A stretch of DNA of 64,000 bases from Halomonas nitroreducens (GTDB taxonomy: Bacteria; Pseudomonadota; Gammaproteobacteria; Pseudomonadales; Halomonadaceae), in NCBI RefSeq assembly GCF_003966155.1, contig NZ_RXNS01000004.1, positions 124,001 through 188,000 on the forward strand, written 5' to 3'. Position 1 is the stretch's first letter. Every line of letters begins with the position of its first letter. Under the pieces are notes generated by a model. The model worked only from the letters and a program-made list of their open reading frames with translations, ran no database searches and was not told the origin of the DNA. The position numbers and the translations under genes are program-made. This document shows, one piece after another, positions 28,735-37,042 of this stretch.

Positions 28735-29523
28735 ATGCAACACGCGGACGATGCCCCGGTGCTGCGCCACGACGCCGACGGCGTGGCCACCCTTACCCTG
28801 AACCGGCCCGAGCGCTTCAACATCCTCTCCGAGGAGATGCTCGAGGCCCTGACCGATGCCCTGGCTTCCCTGGCCGACGATCCGTCGCTGCGCTGCGTAG
28901 TGATCGCCGCCCGGGGCCGGGCCTTCTGTGCCGGTCACGACCTGCGCCAGATGCGCGCGCGGCCCGACGAGGCCTACTACCGCGACCTCTTCAGTCGTTG
29001 CGGAGCGCTGATGCAGGCCATCGTCGCCCTGCCGGTCCCGGTCATCGCCCGGGTACAGGGCCTGGCCACCGCCGCGGGCTGCCAGCTGGTGGCCAGCTGC
29101 GACCTGGCGGTGGCGGCACGCAGCGCCCGCTTTGCCGTCTCCGGCATCGAGGTCGGGCTGTTCTGCTCCACGCCGGCGGTGGCCCTGAGCCGCGATATCG
29201 GCCGCAAGCGGGCCCTGGAAATGCTGTTCACCGGGGAGTTCATCGACGCCGACCAGGCCCGGGACTGGGGGCTGGTCAACCGGGTTGCCGACGACGCCCG
29301 GCTCGACGAGGTCCTCGCGTCACTGACCGCGACCCTCTGCGCCAAGAGCGCCGTGGCGCTGCGCACCGGCAAGGCCATGTTCCAGCGCCAGCAGGAGATG
29401 CCGCTGTCCCGCGCCTATGACTACGCCGGCGAGATGATGGCGACCAACATGATGGCCGAGGATGTCGACGAAGGCATCGCGGCCTTTCTGGCCAAGCGCC
29501 GCCCGCAGTGGCGGCACCGGTGA
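28735..29523 (+). CDS. Enoyl-CoA hydratase/isomerase family protein
   Basis: A 262-residue crotonase-fold enzyme. It has the oxyanion-hole segments AFCAGHDLRQM near residue 63 and the family signature around IARVQGLATAAGCQLVASCDLAVA at 104-127. A Glu in the second catalytic position (GIEVGLF, near 140) is present. The substrate cannot be read from sequence. I took ATG 28735, with AAGGA upstream, over a TTG 21 bases earlier. It is divergent from the deaminase gene and followed by the IclR regulator after 106 bases. Confidence 0.88.
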   Translation: MQHADDAPVLRHDADGVATLTLNRPERFNILSEEMLEALTDALASLADDPSLRCVVIAARGRAFCAGHDLRQMRARPDEAYYRDLFSRCGALMQAIVALPVPVIARVQGLATAAGCQLVASCDLAVAARSARFAVSGIEVGLFCSTPAVALSRDIGRKRALEMLFTGEFIDADQARDWGLVNRVADDARLDEVLASLTATLCAKSAVALRTGKAMFQRQQEMPLSRAYDYAGEMMATNMMAEDVDEGIAAFLAKRRPQWRHR

Positions 29524-29544
29524 GGCGCGCCCGCCAGGCTGCTA

Positions 29545-29559
29545 TGGAAACCATTTCCG
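29545..29559. promoter_or_regulatory. IclR-type operator upstream of the IclR gene
   Basis: TGGAAACCATTTCCG has the GGAA-N5-TTCC core and the AT-rich flanks of the IclR consensus TGGAAATNATTTCCA. It lies 71-85 bases before the regulator's GTG start, where self-repression is common. A site with the same core is upstream of malate synthase G at 2830. Confidence 0.6.
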
Positions 29560-29629
29560 AAGGCAAGACAGTCGCTCCCTGACAGGGTATGCTGGGGGTT
29601 TGGGAGTCATCGACGCGGGAGAGCAGGCA

Positions 29630-30466
29630 GTGAGTGAAGGCAAGCGCAGAACGGCGGGACGCCCGGCATCGGGAAAGAGCAGTGGTGGCCACAGCCAGTC
29701 CTTGGTGCGCGGTCTCAACCTGCTCGAGCGCCTGGCGGGCAGCCCCGGCGGCCTGGCCCTGTCCGAGATCGCCGAGCAGTCCGAGCTCGCCCCCTCGACT
29801 ACCCACCGCCTGCTCCAGGCCCTGCAGAGTCAGGGCTATGTCACCCAGGACAACGAGCTCGGCGTGTGGAAGATCGACGTCAAGACCTTCCGTATCGGCA
29901 ACAGCTTTCTCGAGGCCCGGGATTTCGTCGGCACCAGCCGTCCCTTCCTGCGCCGGCTGACCGCGCTGACCGGGGAGACCGCCAATCTCGGCGTGCGCGA
30001 CGGCAGCACCGCGGTCTTCCTGGCCCAGAGCGAGTCGCCGCAGATGATGCGCATGATCACCCGCCTGGGCTCCCGGGCACCGTTGCACGCCTCCGGCGTG
30101 GGCAAGGCCCTGATGGCCTGGCTGCCCGACGACGAGCTGGCACGGGTGCTGGAAGAACGCGGCCTGGCCCGGGTCACCACCAATACCCTGCACGACCCCG
30201 CGGCCCTGGACGCAAGCCTGGCCGAGATCCGCCGCCAGGGCTATGCCTGCGACCGCGAGGAGCATGCCATCGGCCTGCACTGCGTGGCGGCCTGCATCCA
30301 CGACGAGCATGGCGTCCCGCTGGCGGCAATCTCCGTCTCCGGCCCGGTGGCGCGGATTCCCGAGGAACGGCTCACCGAGCTCGGCGAGCTGGTGTGTGAG
30401 GCGGCCGCCGAAATCACCGCCCGCCTGGGCGGCCGCATCCCCCTGGCGGACGAACTACCGGCCTGA
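29630..30466 (+). CDS. IclR-family transcriptional regulator
   Basis: A 278-residue IclR-type regulator: winged helix-turn-helix from about 20 to 80 (SLVRGLNLLERLAG...APSTTHRLLQAL) and the effector-binding GAF-like domain from about 95, with the conserved RLGSRAPLHASGVGKALMAWLP. The start is GTG at 29630 after GGGAGAG; an ATG much earlier lies in the upstream gene. It resembles regulators of glyoxylate or allantoin metabolism, such as AllR or BhcR, but that is an impression. An IclR-type box lies just upstream. Confidence 0.88.
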   Translation: MSEGKRRTAGRPASGKSSGGHSQSLVRGLNLLERLAGSPGGLALSEIAEQSELAPSTTHRLLQALQSQGYVTQDNELGVWKIDVKTFRIGNSFLEARDFVGTSRPFLRRLTALTGETANLGVRDGSTAVFLAQSESPQMMRMITRLGSRAPLHASGVGKALMAWLPDDELARVLEERGLARVTTNTLHDPAALDASLAEIRRQGYACDREEHAIGLHCVAACIHDEHGVPLAAISVSGPVARIPEERLTELGELVCEAAAEITARLGGRIPLADELPA

Positions 30467-30625
30467 ACCGGCGCCCCGCGCCCCCTTGCCGAAGGCCGGC
30501 CCGGCCGAACTGCCACGCACCATGGCGACCTCGGCCGTGAATCGCGGCGCCGACACGGAGGCTGAAGCCGGCGGCCGCGGGAGGTACACTAGCGGCCGTC
30601 CACCAGCCGCCAGCCGAGGCCCGCG

Positions 30626-31654
30626 ATGAGTTCCCACCTGCTCTCCATCGATTCCCTGTCACGCGATGATATCGATCACCTGATGCGCGTCGCGGCGCGC
30701 ATGGAACCGATCGCCAGTCGCCGCAAGGTCACCCGGGTGCTGGAGGGCGCGGTGCTCGGCAACCTGTTCTTCGAGGCCAGCACCCGTACCCGGGTCAGCT
30801 TCAACGCGGCCTTCTGCCGGCTGGGCGGCACCGTCTGCGACACTACCGGCTTCACCTTCTCGTCCATGGCCAAGGGCGAGTCGCTCTACGACACCAGCAG
30901 GGTGATGAGCGGCTATTGCGACGCCATCGTCATGCGCCACCCGGAGCAGGGTTCGGTGGCCGAGTTCGCCCAGGCCACCAACGTGCCGGTGATCAACGGC
31001 GGCGACGGCCCCGGCGAACACCCCAGCCAGGCGCTGCTCGATATCTACACCATCGACAAGGAGTTCGCCCGCCAGGGCAAGACGTTGCAAGGGGCCCATG
31101 TGCTGATGACCGGCGACCTCAAGTACGGCCGCACGGTGCACTCGCTGATCAAGCTGCTGGCCCTCTACGGCCCCATGCGCGTCACTCTGGTGGCCCCGCC
31201 GGGCCTGGAGATGCCGCACCAGCTGATCGAGCGGGTGGCTCGCCAGGGCCTGGAGGTACAGGTCCGCGAGAGTCTGGCCAGCGACTTCGGCGACGTCGAC
31301 GTGGTCTACACCACCCGCATCCAGAAGGAGCGCTTCACCGCCGAGATGAGCGAGGGGTTCAGCCTGTCGCGGGACTACACCGTGGACAAGGCCTTCCTCG
31401 ACGGCCGCTGCAATGACCACACCATCGTCATGCACCCGCTGCCTCGGGACAGCCGGGCCGACGCCAACGACCTGGACGTCGACCTCAACGGCGACCCACG
31501 CCTGGCGATCTTCCGCCAGACCGACAACGGCATTCCCGTGCGCATGGCGATCTTCGCCACCCTGCTGCAGGTGGAGGACCTGGTGGAGCAGGACCTGCGC
31601 GACGTGCGCTGGTTCGTGCCCGGGACCTTCGGCGTGGACGACGCCCGGGACTGA
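30626..31654 (+). CDS. pyrB: Aspartate carbamoyltransferase
   Basis: Makes N-carbamoylaspartate in pyrimidine synthesis. Key residues are present: carbamoyl-phosphate loop FFEASTRTR at about 49-57, the lysine of SSMAKGES near 80, GGDGPGEHPSQALLD near 131, RIQKER and HPLPR. It has 342 residues, about 30 more than the E. coli catalytic chain, with the extra length at the C terminus. In Pseudomonas, pyrB follows pyrR in the gshB-tonB-yqgE-ruvX block. Here it faces that block on the opposite strand, with neither pyrR nor a dihydroorotase-like pyrC beside it. It has no adjacent pyrI. Confidence 0.95.
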   Translation: MSSHLLSIDSLSRDDIDHLMRVAARMEPIASRRKVTRVLEGAVLGNLFFEASTRTRVSFNAAFCRLGGTVCDTTGFTFSSMAKGESLYDTSRVMSGYCDAIVMRHPEQGSVAEFAQATNVPVINGGDGPGEHPSQALLDIYTIDKEFARQGKTLQGAHVLMTGDLKYGRTVHSLIKLLALYGPMRVTLVAPPGLEMPHQLIERVARQGLEVQVRESLASDFGDVDVVYTTRIQKERFTAEMSEGFSLSRDYTVDKAFLDGRCNDHTIVMHPLPRDSRADANDLDVDLNGDPRLAIFRQTDNGIPVRMAIFATLLQVEDLVEQDLRDVRWFVPGTFGVDDARD

Positions 31655-31693
31655 GCGGCGCCTGTAGCGAACGTCAGCAGGGCCAGAAGGAAG

Positions 31694-31715
31694 CGGGCCG
31701 GCGAACGCCGGCCCG
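31694..31715. terminator. Hairpin between pyrB and ruvX
   Basis: CGGGCCGGCG/CGCCGGCCCG is a 10-bp stem between two convergent genes. No T tract follows on either strand, so it may only slow or protect transcripts. Confidence 0.5.
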
Positions 31716-31722
31716 ACGTCGT

Positions 31723-32169
31723 TCAGGGGCGGGGCGGCAACCCCTCGGTCCGGGCCAGCCAGGCCTCGAGGATCAGCACCGCTGCCAGGCCGTCGACGCT
31801 GTCCTCGCGGTAGTTGCCACGGTGGCCGGCCTCGCGGGCGATGGCCTTGGCCTCGCGGGTGGAGCCGCGCTCGTCGGCCATCTCGCAGGGGATGCCGTAG
31901 CGGCCGAACAGGCGCTTGCCGAACTTGCGCGCCCGGGTGCTCATCACGCTCTCGCTGCCGTCCATGTTGACCGGCAGGCCGACCACGAAGAGGTCCGGCT
32001 GCCACTCTTCCACCAGCCGTGCCACCCGCGTCCAGTCGGGGATGCCATCGCGGGCCGGCAGGGGCTCGAGGGCCCGGGCGCTGCGGGTCAGCTCGTTGCC
32101 CACCGCCACGCCGATGCGCCGCGTGCCGAAGTCGAAGCCCAGGATCAGACGCTGGCCCGTTTCCGCCAT
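31723..32169 (-). CDS. ruvX: Putative Holliday junction resolvase / pre-16S rRNA nuclease
   Basis: A 148-residue RuvX (YqgF) nuclease of the RNase H fold; the E. coli protein trims the 5' end of 16S rRNA and can cut junctions. Conserved segments: LGFDFGTRRIGVAVGN near residue 9, VVGLPVNMDGSES near 62 and DERGSTREA near 100, each holding an acidic active-site residue. Its ATG overlaps the yqgE stop by one base (TAATG), so the pair is coupled. Confidence 0.95.
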   Translation of the reverse strand: MAETGQRLILGFDFGTRRIGVAVGNELTRSARALEPLPARDGIPDWTRVARLVEEWQPDLFVVGLPVNMDGSESVMSTRARKFGKRLFGRYGIPCEMADERGSTREAKAIAREAGHRGNYREDSVDGLAAVLILEAWLARTEGLPPRP

Positions 32170-32726
32170 TAACTGTGGCCCGCCTCACGGGTCATCAGGT
32201 TCAGGTCGATGCCCAGCAGGTTGGCGCTGGCACCCAGGCGCTGCTCCGGCGGCACGTCGAAGAGGATGTCGGGGCGCCCCTCCACGGTCAGCCAGGCGTT
32301 GTCCTTGAGCTCGACCTCGAGCTGGCCGGACTCCCAGCCGGCGCAGCCAAGGCAGACCAGGAACTGCTCGGGACCGCCGCCGGCGGCCAGCGCCTGGAGA
32401 ATGTCCATGGAGGTGGTCAGGGCGATGTCCTCGGCCACCTGGAGGCTGGAGTCCCAGGCTTCGCTGTCGCCGCGGTGGAGGATGAAGCCGCGGTCCTTGT
32501 GCACCGGGCCGCCGTAGTAGACCGGGGCGTTGAGGTGGGGGCTCTGGGCGGCCTCCAGCTCGAGCTGCTCGAACAGGGCATCCAGGGTCAGCTCCAGGGG
32601 ACGATTGACGATCACGCCCATGGTGCCGTTGTCGTCATGGTCGCAGAGATAGCTGAGGGTGCCGGCGAAATTGGGGTCTTCCAGGTGCGGCATCGCCATC
32701 AGGAAGTGGTTTTTCAAGCTTTGCAT
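32169..32726 (-). CDS. YqgE/AlgH family protein
   Basis: A 185-residue protein of the YqgE/AlgH family. The start MQSLKNHFLMAMPHLEDPNF and the block GPVHKDRGFILHRGD are diagnostic. In Pseudomonas the family member has been linked to alginate regulation, but its function is unclear. It lies in the conserved gshB-tonB-yqgE-ruvX run and overlaps ruvX by one base. Confidence 0.94.
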   Translation of the reverse strand: MQSLKNHFLMAMPHLEDPNFAGTLSYLCDHDDNGTMGVIVNRPLELTLDALFEQLELEAAQSPHLNAPVYYGGPVHKDRGFILHRGDSEAWDSSLQVAEDIALTTSMDILQALAAGGGPEQFLVCLGCAGWESGQLEVELKDNAWLTVEGRPDILFDVPPEQRLGASANLLGIDLNLMTREAGHS

Positions 32727-32743
32727 GGGACTCCCCGGCGGAG

Positions 32744-33667
32744 CTAGTGCACGCCGTAGTGGTTGCCTTCGCCGAACCGCCAGACACGGGTGATGGACAG
32801 GCTGTCCAGATCGCCCATGCCCGCATCGAAGGGACGATAGGGCGCGGCGCCGTGGATGGTGTCCAGGGCGGCCTGGTCGAGCTCGGCATGTCCCGAGGAT
32901 TGTATCACCTCTGCCCGGCGAACCTGACCGTCGCGGCCGATCACCACGCGAATCCGCAGCTGACCATCGAGCTCGCGGGGGGCGGGGTGCACTCGATTGC
33001 CGTAGTCCTCCACCCGCCGGGTCCAGTCGTCGATATAGCGGGCCTCGGCGGCCTGCTGGGCAGCCGGCCGCGGCCGCCCGGCGGCCTCCCCGGCATGGTC
33101 GGCGGACAGGCCCTGCTCGCGGATGCTGGAGGTGGCCTGGGCCAGCAGGTCGCGTCCTGAGGCGGAAGGCGCCGTGGCCGAGGGCGTGGCGGGGGTCTCG
33201 GCAGGCTGGGGCGCACTCTCCCGCGGGTCGGGGGTGACCTGGTCCTCGCTGGGCCGCTCGGCGGTGGGAGGCGCGGTCTCCTCGGGGGGCGCCTCGTCGG
33301 CCTGGCGGGCCGGGACCTCGGCTTCGGCCGGGGTGGCGGGATCCACGGCCCGCTCCGCCGCCTGGTGGTCGGGCAGGGTCTCCATCGGCGCGGCCCGGGC
33401 CTCGGCCGGCGGTGTCTCGGTGACCTCGCCGGCGGCCTGCTGGGCGGCCTCGGCCAGCGCCTCGGCCGCCACCGGAGCCTCGGTGGCACGGCTCACCAGT
33501 ACCACGTCGAGACTGCTGCGCTCCGGCGGCGACGGCGCGAACTGGCGACTCGCCACCACGCCGATGATCACCAGGTGCAGCAGCAGCGATACCGACACCG
33601 CCAGCCAGCGCCGGTGGGGGCGGGTGACCGGCGCGTAGCGGATGGGGTCGCTGAGGGGGGCTGCCAT
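32744..33667 (-). CDS. TonB-family energy transducer
   Basis: A 307-residue protein that spans the periplasm to pass proton-motive energy to outer-membrane transporters. One N-terminal membrane helix (about 20-40, WLAVSVSLLLHLVIIGVV), a long Pro/Glu/Ala-rich linker from about 55 to 195, and a C-terminal TonB domain from about 215 with GQLRIRVVIGRDGQV. Position between yqgE and gshB matches tonB3 of Pseudomonas. No exbB or exbD is beside it. Which transporter it serves is unknown. Confidence 0.9.
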   Translation of the reverse strand: MAAPLSDPIRYAPVTRPHRRWLAVSVSLLLHLVIIGVVASRQFAPSPPERSSLDVVLVSRATEAPVAAEALAEAAQQAAGEVTETPPAEARAAPMETLPDHQAAERAVDPATPAEAEVPARQADEAPPEETAPPTAERPSEDQVTPDPRESAPQPAETPATPSATAPSASGRDLLAQATSSIREQGLSADHAGEAAGRPRPAAQQAAEARYIDDWTRRVEDYGNRVHPAPRELDGQLRIRVVIGRDGQVRRAEVIQSSGHAELDQAALDTIHGAAPYRPFDAGMGDLDSLSITRVWRFGEGNHYGVH

Positions 33668-33685
33668 GGCGGCCGGCCTCCCGGG

Positions 33686-34642
33686 TCAGTGCCGACGGCG
33701 CGCGACGGCGTCCATCAGCTGGCCGGCGATGTCGGTGCCGCGCTGGTCGTCGATCTCGCGCACGCAGGTCGGGCTGGTGACGTTGATCTCGGTGATGTAG
33801 TTGCCGATGACGTCCAGGCCGACGAACATCAGGCCCTTCTCGCGGATCATCGGCTGTACCTGGGCGATCAGCCAGTGGTCGCGGTCGGTCAGCTCACGAC
33901 TGTTGCCCTGGCCGCCGGCCGCCAGGTTGCCGCGGGTCTCGCCGGCCATGGGCACCCGGGCCAGGCCGTAGGGCACCGGCTCGCCGTCCACCAGCAGGAT
34001 ACGGGTGTCGCCATCCTTGATTTCCGGCAGGTAGCGCTGGGCCATGACCTGTCGGGTGCCCCGCTCGGTGAGGGTCTCGATGATCGCCCCCAGGTTGCGG
34101 CCGTCGGGGAGGACGTGGAAGACGCCGCTGCCGCCCATGCCGTCCAGCGGCTTGAGGATGACGTCGCCATGCTCGCCATGGAAGGCCCGCAGCTCGGCCT
34201 CTCGGCAGGAGACCAGGGTCGGGGCACAGCACTGGGGGAACTGCTGGGCGAAGAGCTTCTCGTTGCATTCGAGCAGGGCACGGGTCGGGTTGACCACCAG
34301 CACGCCCTCGCGCTCGGCGAAGCCCAGCAGGTGCACGGCATTCAGGAAGTGGCCGTCCACCGGCGGATCCTTGCGCATGAGGATGACGTCCAGCTCGGCC
34401 AGCGGACGCGCCTCGGCCTCGCCCAGCGCATACCAGCGCTCGGCATCGCGGAACACCTCCAACGCGCTGAGGCGGGCATGGGCCCGGCCATCGCGCAGGA
34501 AGAGATCTTCCTGCTCCATGTAGTGCAGCGACCAGCCCCGATCCTGGGCGGCCCACAGCATGGCCAGGCTGGTGTCCTTCTTGTAGCTGAGGTCGGCGAT
34601 GGGGTCCATCACCACACCGACCCTGAGGGGGCGTTCGCTCAT
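33686..34642 (-). CDS. gshB: Glutathione synthase
   Basis: Joins gamma-glutamylcysteine and glycine with ATP. It has 318 residues, the normal length. The start MSERPLRVGVVMDPI, the ATP-grasp segment ILKPLDGMGGSGVFHV near 151 and the C-terminal GLDVIGNYITEINVTSPTCVREID near 267 identify it. The start at 34642 avoids a longer frame with no ribosome site. It is the most upstream gene of gshB-tonB-yqgE-ruvX. Confidence 0.97.
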   Translation of the reverse strand: MSERPLRVGVVMDPIADLSYKKDTSLAMLWAAQDRGWSLHYMEQEDLFLRDGRAHARLSALEVFRDAERWYALGEAEARPLAELDVILMRKDPPVDGHFLNAVHLLGFAEREGVLVVNPTRALLECNEKLFAQQFPQCCAPTLVSCREAELRAFHGEHGDVILKPLDGMGGSGVFHVLPDGRNLGAIIETLTERGTRQVMAQRYLPEIKDGDTRILLVDGEPVPYGLARVPMAGETRGNLAAGGQGNSRELTDRDHWLIAQVQPMIREKGLMFVGLDVIGNYITEINVTSPTCVREIDDQRGTDIAGQLMDAVARRRH

Positions 34643-34947
34643 CGGTCTACTCGTCTGCGCCGGGCATGCTCGGCAAGGAATGGAGGCCTGCAGTATGCCG
34701 CAGGGCCGCAACGGACTCCAAGGCGATCAATGTCGCGAAGCGCTGATCCGTCGGCAGGCCCCGGGGTGCCGGACCATCAAGGAGGTGCTGTAAACCCATC
34801 CCTGGGCGCTACCGACGCCCTGCGGCGCTCTCGCATCCTGCTCCGCTTGCAGGGCCGGTGCTGGCCATCCATGGCCAGCCCGTTCGGAGGAATCCTCCTC
34901 ACCCCTGGCGTAGGACCTCCTTTACGGCCTGCCCCCGGCGCTCTTCG
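34643..34947. other. Non-coding gap with structured element
   Basis: This 305-base gap between gshB and the CvfB-like gene holds no convincing gene. From about 34790 to 34945 it contains several dyads: GCTGGCCA/TGGCCAGC around TCCA, GGAGGA-A-TCCTCC, and GGAGGT...GTAAA near the left end mirrored by ACCTCC..TTTAC near the right (34916-34926). The composition differs from a plain promoter region. It may be a dispersed palindromic repeat or a folded RNA. Confidence 0.4.
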
Positions 34948-35679
34948 CTATGAGGCGCCGTGTGAGTCCTGGTCGCCACCGGGAGAAAAGCGGATACCGC
35001 CGGCCTCGATGGTGATCACGCGCTTCTTGTAGAGCCGGCCGATGGCCTGCTTGAAGGCGTTCTTGCTGACCCCGAGGCGCGACTTGATCTCGGCGGCCGG
35101 GCTGGCGTCGGACAGCGGCAGGTAGCCGCCGCTCTCGCGCAGCGCCTTGAGCACCGCCTCGCCCACCACGTCGAGGCGCGCCGGCCCCGGCGGCAGCAGC
35201 GACAGGTCCAGCCGGCCATCCTCGCGCAGGCGCTTGACGTACCCCCGAAGACGCTGGCCGCGGCGCAGTGGCCGGGTCACGTCGTCGCGGTACAGCAGCC
35301 CCCAGAAGCGGTGGTCGACCACCGCCTTGAAGCCCAGGTCGGTCGCCTCGGCGATGACCAGGTCCACGGCATCCCCGGCGGCAAGCCCCGTGGCCTGGTC
35401 GGCGAGATGGCGGTCCAGGCGCTGGGTGGCGACCGGCCGACCACGGTCGTCCTCGCGGACCATCACCAGCACCCGCTTGCCCACCGCTGGCCGGAAGCGC
35501 TGCTCGCCATAGGGCAGCAGCAGGTCCCGGGCATGCCCCCAGTCGAGGAAGGCGCCGGTGTCGTTGACCGTTACCACCGGCAGATAGGCCACCTCGCCGA
35601 CGCGAGCCTTGGGTTCACGGGGGCGGCGCATGGGGTCCCGGCGGGGCGTGCCGGCGCGACGATCACGAGAGTCGGACAT
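34948..35679 (-). CDS. CvfB-like S1 RNA-binding protein, N-terminally short
   Basis: A 243-residue protein of the CvfB/YitL group, RNA-binding regulators with S1 domains. From about residue 27, VGEVAYLPVVTVNDTGAFLDWG matches the second S1-like domain; a third follows from about 100 (AAGDAVDLVIAEATDLGFKAVVD), and the C-terminal winged helix (SRLGVSKNAFKQAIGRLYKK) is intact. The family's first S1 domain of about 65 residues is missing and is replaced by a short Arg-rich start. There is no room upstream for a frameshifted remainder. The ribosome site is weak. Confidence 0.8.
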   Translation of the reverse strand: MSDSRDRRAGTPRRDPMRRPREPKARVGEVAYLPVVTVNDTGAFLDWGHARDLLLPYGEQRFRPAVGKRVLVMVREDDRGRPVATQRLDRHLADQATGLAAGDAVDLVIAEATDLGFKAVVDHRFWGLLYRDDVTRPLRRGQRLRGYVKRLREDGRLDLSLLPPGPARLDVVGEAVLKALRESGGYLPLSDASPAAEIKSRLGVSKNAFKQAIGRLYKKRVITIEAGGIRFSPGGDQDSHGAS

Positions 35680-35745
35680 GGAGCGGGTTCCATAGGGAAG
35701 TATCCCGCCATTATGGGCGCGGGCCTTGGGCGGGAAAAGCGTCGA

Positions 35746-36471
35746 TCACAGGTCGCCGAAGCGATCCTGCAGCAGGGTCAGCGCGACCACCGGGGCGGTT
35801 TCGGTACGCAGGATGCGCGGGCCCAGGGAGAGGGGCGCGAAGCCGGCGGCAGTGGCGGTCTCCACCTCCCCCGGCGACAGACCGCCCTCGGGGCCGATCA
35901 GCAGCGCCGCCGAGGGGGGCGCCGCCTGACGATCGAGGGCGCCGGGCGTCCCGGGATGCAGCACCAGGCGCAGGGCCTCCTCGCGCCCGGCCAGCCAGTC
36001 GGCCAGCGCCAGGGGCGGGTGCACCGGCGGCAGGGTGGCCCGGCCGCACTGCTCGCAGGCGCTGGCGGCTACCGCCTGCCAGTGGGCCAGTTTCCGGGTC
36101 TCGCGGTCGCCCTTGAGGCGCACGTCGCCATGCTCGGTATACAGCGGCGTGATGGCGGTCACCCCCAGCTCCACGGCCTTCTGGATGGCGTAATCCATGC
36201 GGTCGCCCTTGGAGATGGCCTGGCCAAGGTGGACCGCCAGCGGCGACTCGCTGCGGCCCTGGTACAGCGCCTCGACCCGGGCCACCACGCGCTTGCGGCC
36301 GGCCTCGACCAGCACCGCCTCGGCCTCGACGCCGGCGCCGTCGAACAGCACCAGCAGCGCGCCCTCGCCGAGCCGCAGCACCCGGGCGACGTGGCGCGCG
36401 GCCCCCTCGGGCAGGACGACGTCGCCGCCGGCGTCAAGCGCGGCGGCGACGTGGATACGCGGAGCCTTCAT
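35746..36471 (-). CDS. rsmE: 16S rRNA m3U1498 methyltransferase
   Basis: A 241-residue SPOUT methyltransferase that methylates N3 of U1498 in 16S rRNA. The knot motif LLIGPEGGLSPGEVETA is near residue 190, followed by SLGPRILRTETAPV, both typical of RsmE. The N-terminal PUA-like domain is present. It begins ten bases after the secB stop, so the two are probably co-transcribed. Confidence 0.95.
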   Translation of the reverse strand: MKAPRIHVAAALDAGGDVVLPEGAARHVARVLRLGEGALLVLFDGAGVEAEAVLVEAGRKRVVARVEALYQGRSESPLAVHLGQAISKGDRMDYAIQKAVELGVTAITPLYTEHGDVRLKGDRETRKLAHWQAVAASACEQCGRATLPPVHPPLALADWLAGREEALRLVLHPGTPGALDRQAAPPSAALLIGPEGGLSPGEVETATAAGFAPLSLGPRILRTETAPVVALTLLQDRFGDL

Positions 36472-36481
36472 GAGCGGGCGC

Positions 36482-36997
36482 TTACTGGGTGGCCTGCTCG
36501 CCCTGCTGCTGGGCCTCGCGCTGCTTCTTCTGGGCGTAGATCGCCTCGAAGTTCACCGGCGCCAGCATCAGCGGGGGGAAGCCGCCACGGTTGACCAGGT
36601 TGTCGATGCACTCGCGAGCATAGGGGAACAGCACGTTGGGGCAGAAGGCGCCCAGGGTGTGATCCAGCTGCGCGCCCTCGATGCCGCCGATGCGGAACAG
36701 CCCGGCCTGCTCGATCTCGGCCAGGAAGGAGGTAGTGCCTTCCTCGCTGTGAGTCACCTGGGCGGTGACCTTGATCACCACCTCGTACAGTTCCTCGCCG
36801 ACCTGCTGGTGGGTGGTGTTCAGGTCCAGGCCGACCTTCGGCTTGAACGGCTGCTGGAACACCGCCGGGGAGTTCGGCGCCTCGAAGGAAAGGTCCTTGA
36901 CATAGATACGCTGCAGGGCGAACTGCACCTGGGGCTTGTCCTGCTGGCCGGCGGCCTGGCCGTTGGCGCCGCCGCTCTGGTTGTTGTCTTCCGCCAT
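36482..36997 (-). CDS. secB: Protein-export chaperone SecB
   Basis: A 171-residue cytoplasmic chaperone that keeps exported proteins unfolded for SecA. The core FALQRIYVKDLSFEAPNSPAVF (about 27-48) and LDHTLGAFCPNVLFPYARE are typical. It is slightly longer than E. coli SecB (155) because of a Gln/Gly/Asn-rich N terminus. It follows yibN in the E. coli order, except that grxC, which lies between in E. coli, is absent. Confidence 0.96.
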   Translation of the reverse strand: MAEDNNQSGGANGQAAGQQDKPQVQFALQRIYVKDLSFEAPNSPAVFQQPFKPKVGLDLNTTHQQVGEELYEVVIKVTAQVTHSEEGTTSFLAEIEQAGLFRIGGIEGAQLDHTLGAFCPNVLFPYARECIDNLVNRGGFPPLMLAPVNFEAIYAQKKQREAQQQGEQATQ

Positions 36998-37042
36998 GGT
37001 AAAGGGTCCTTTGGGTCGGTGATGAGAGGGTGAAGGCGGTGG

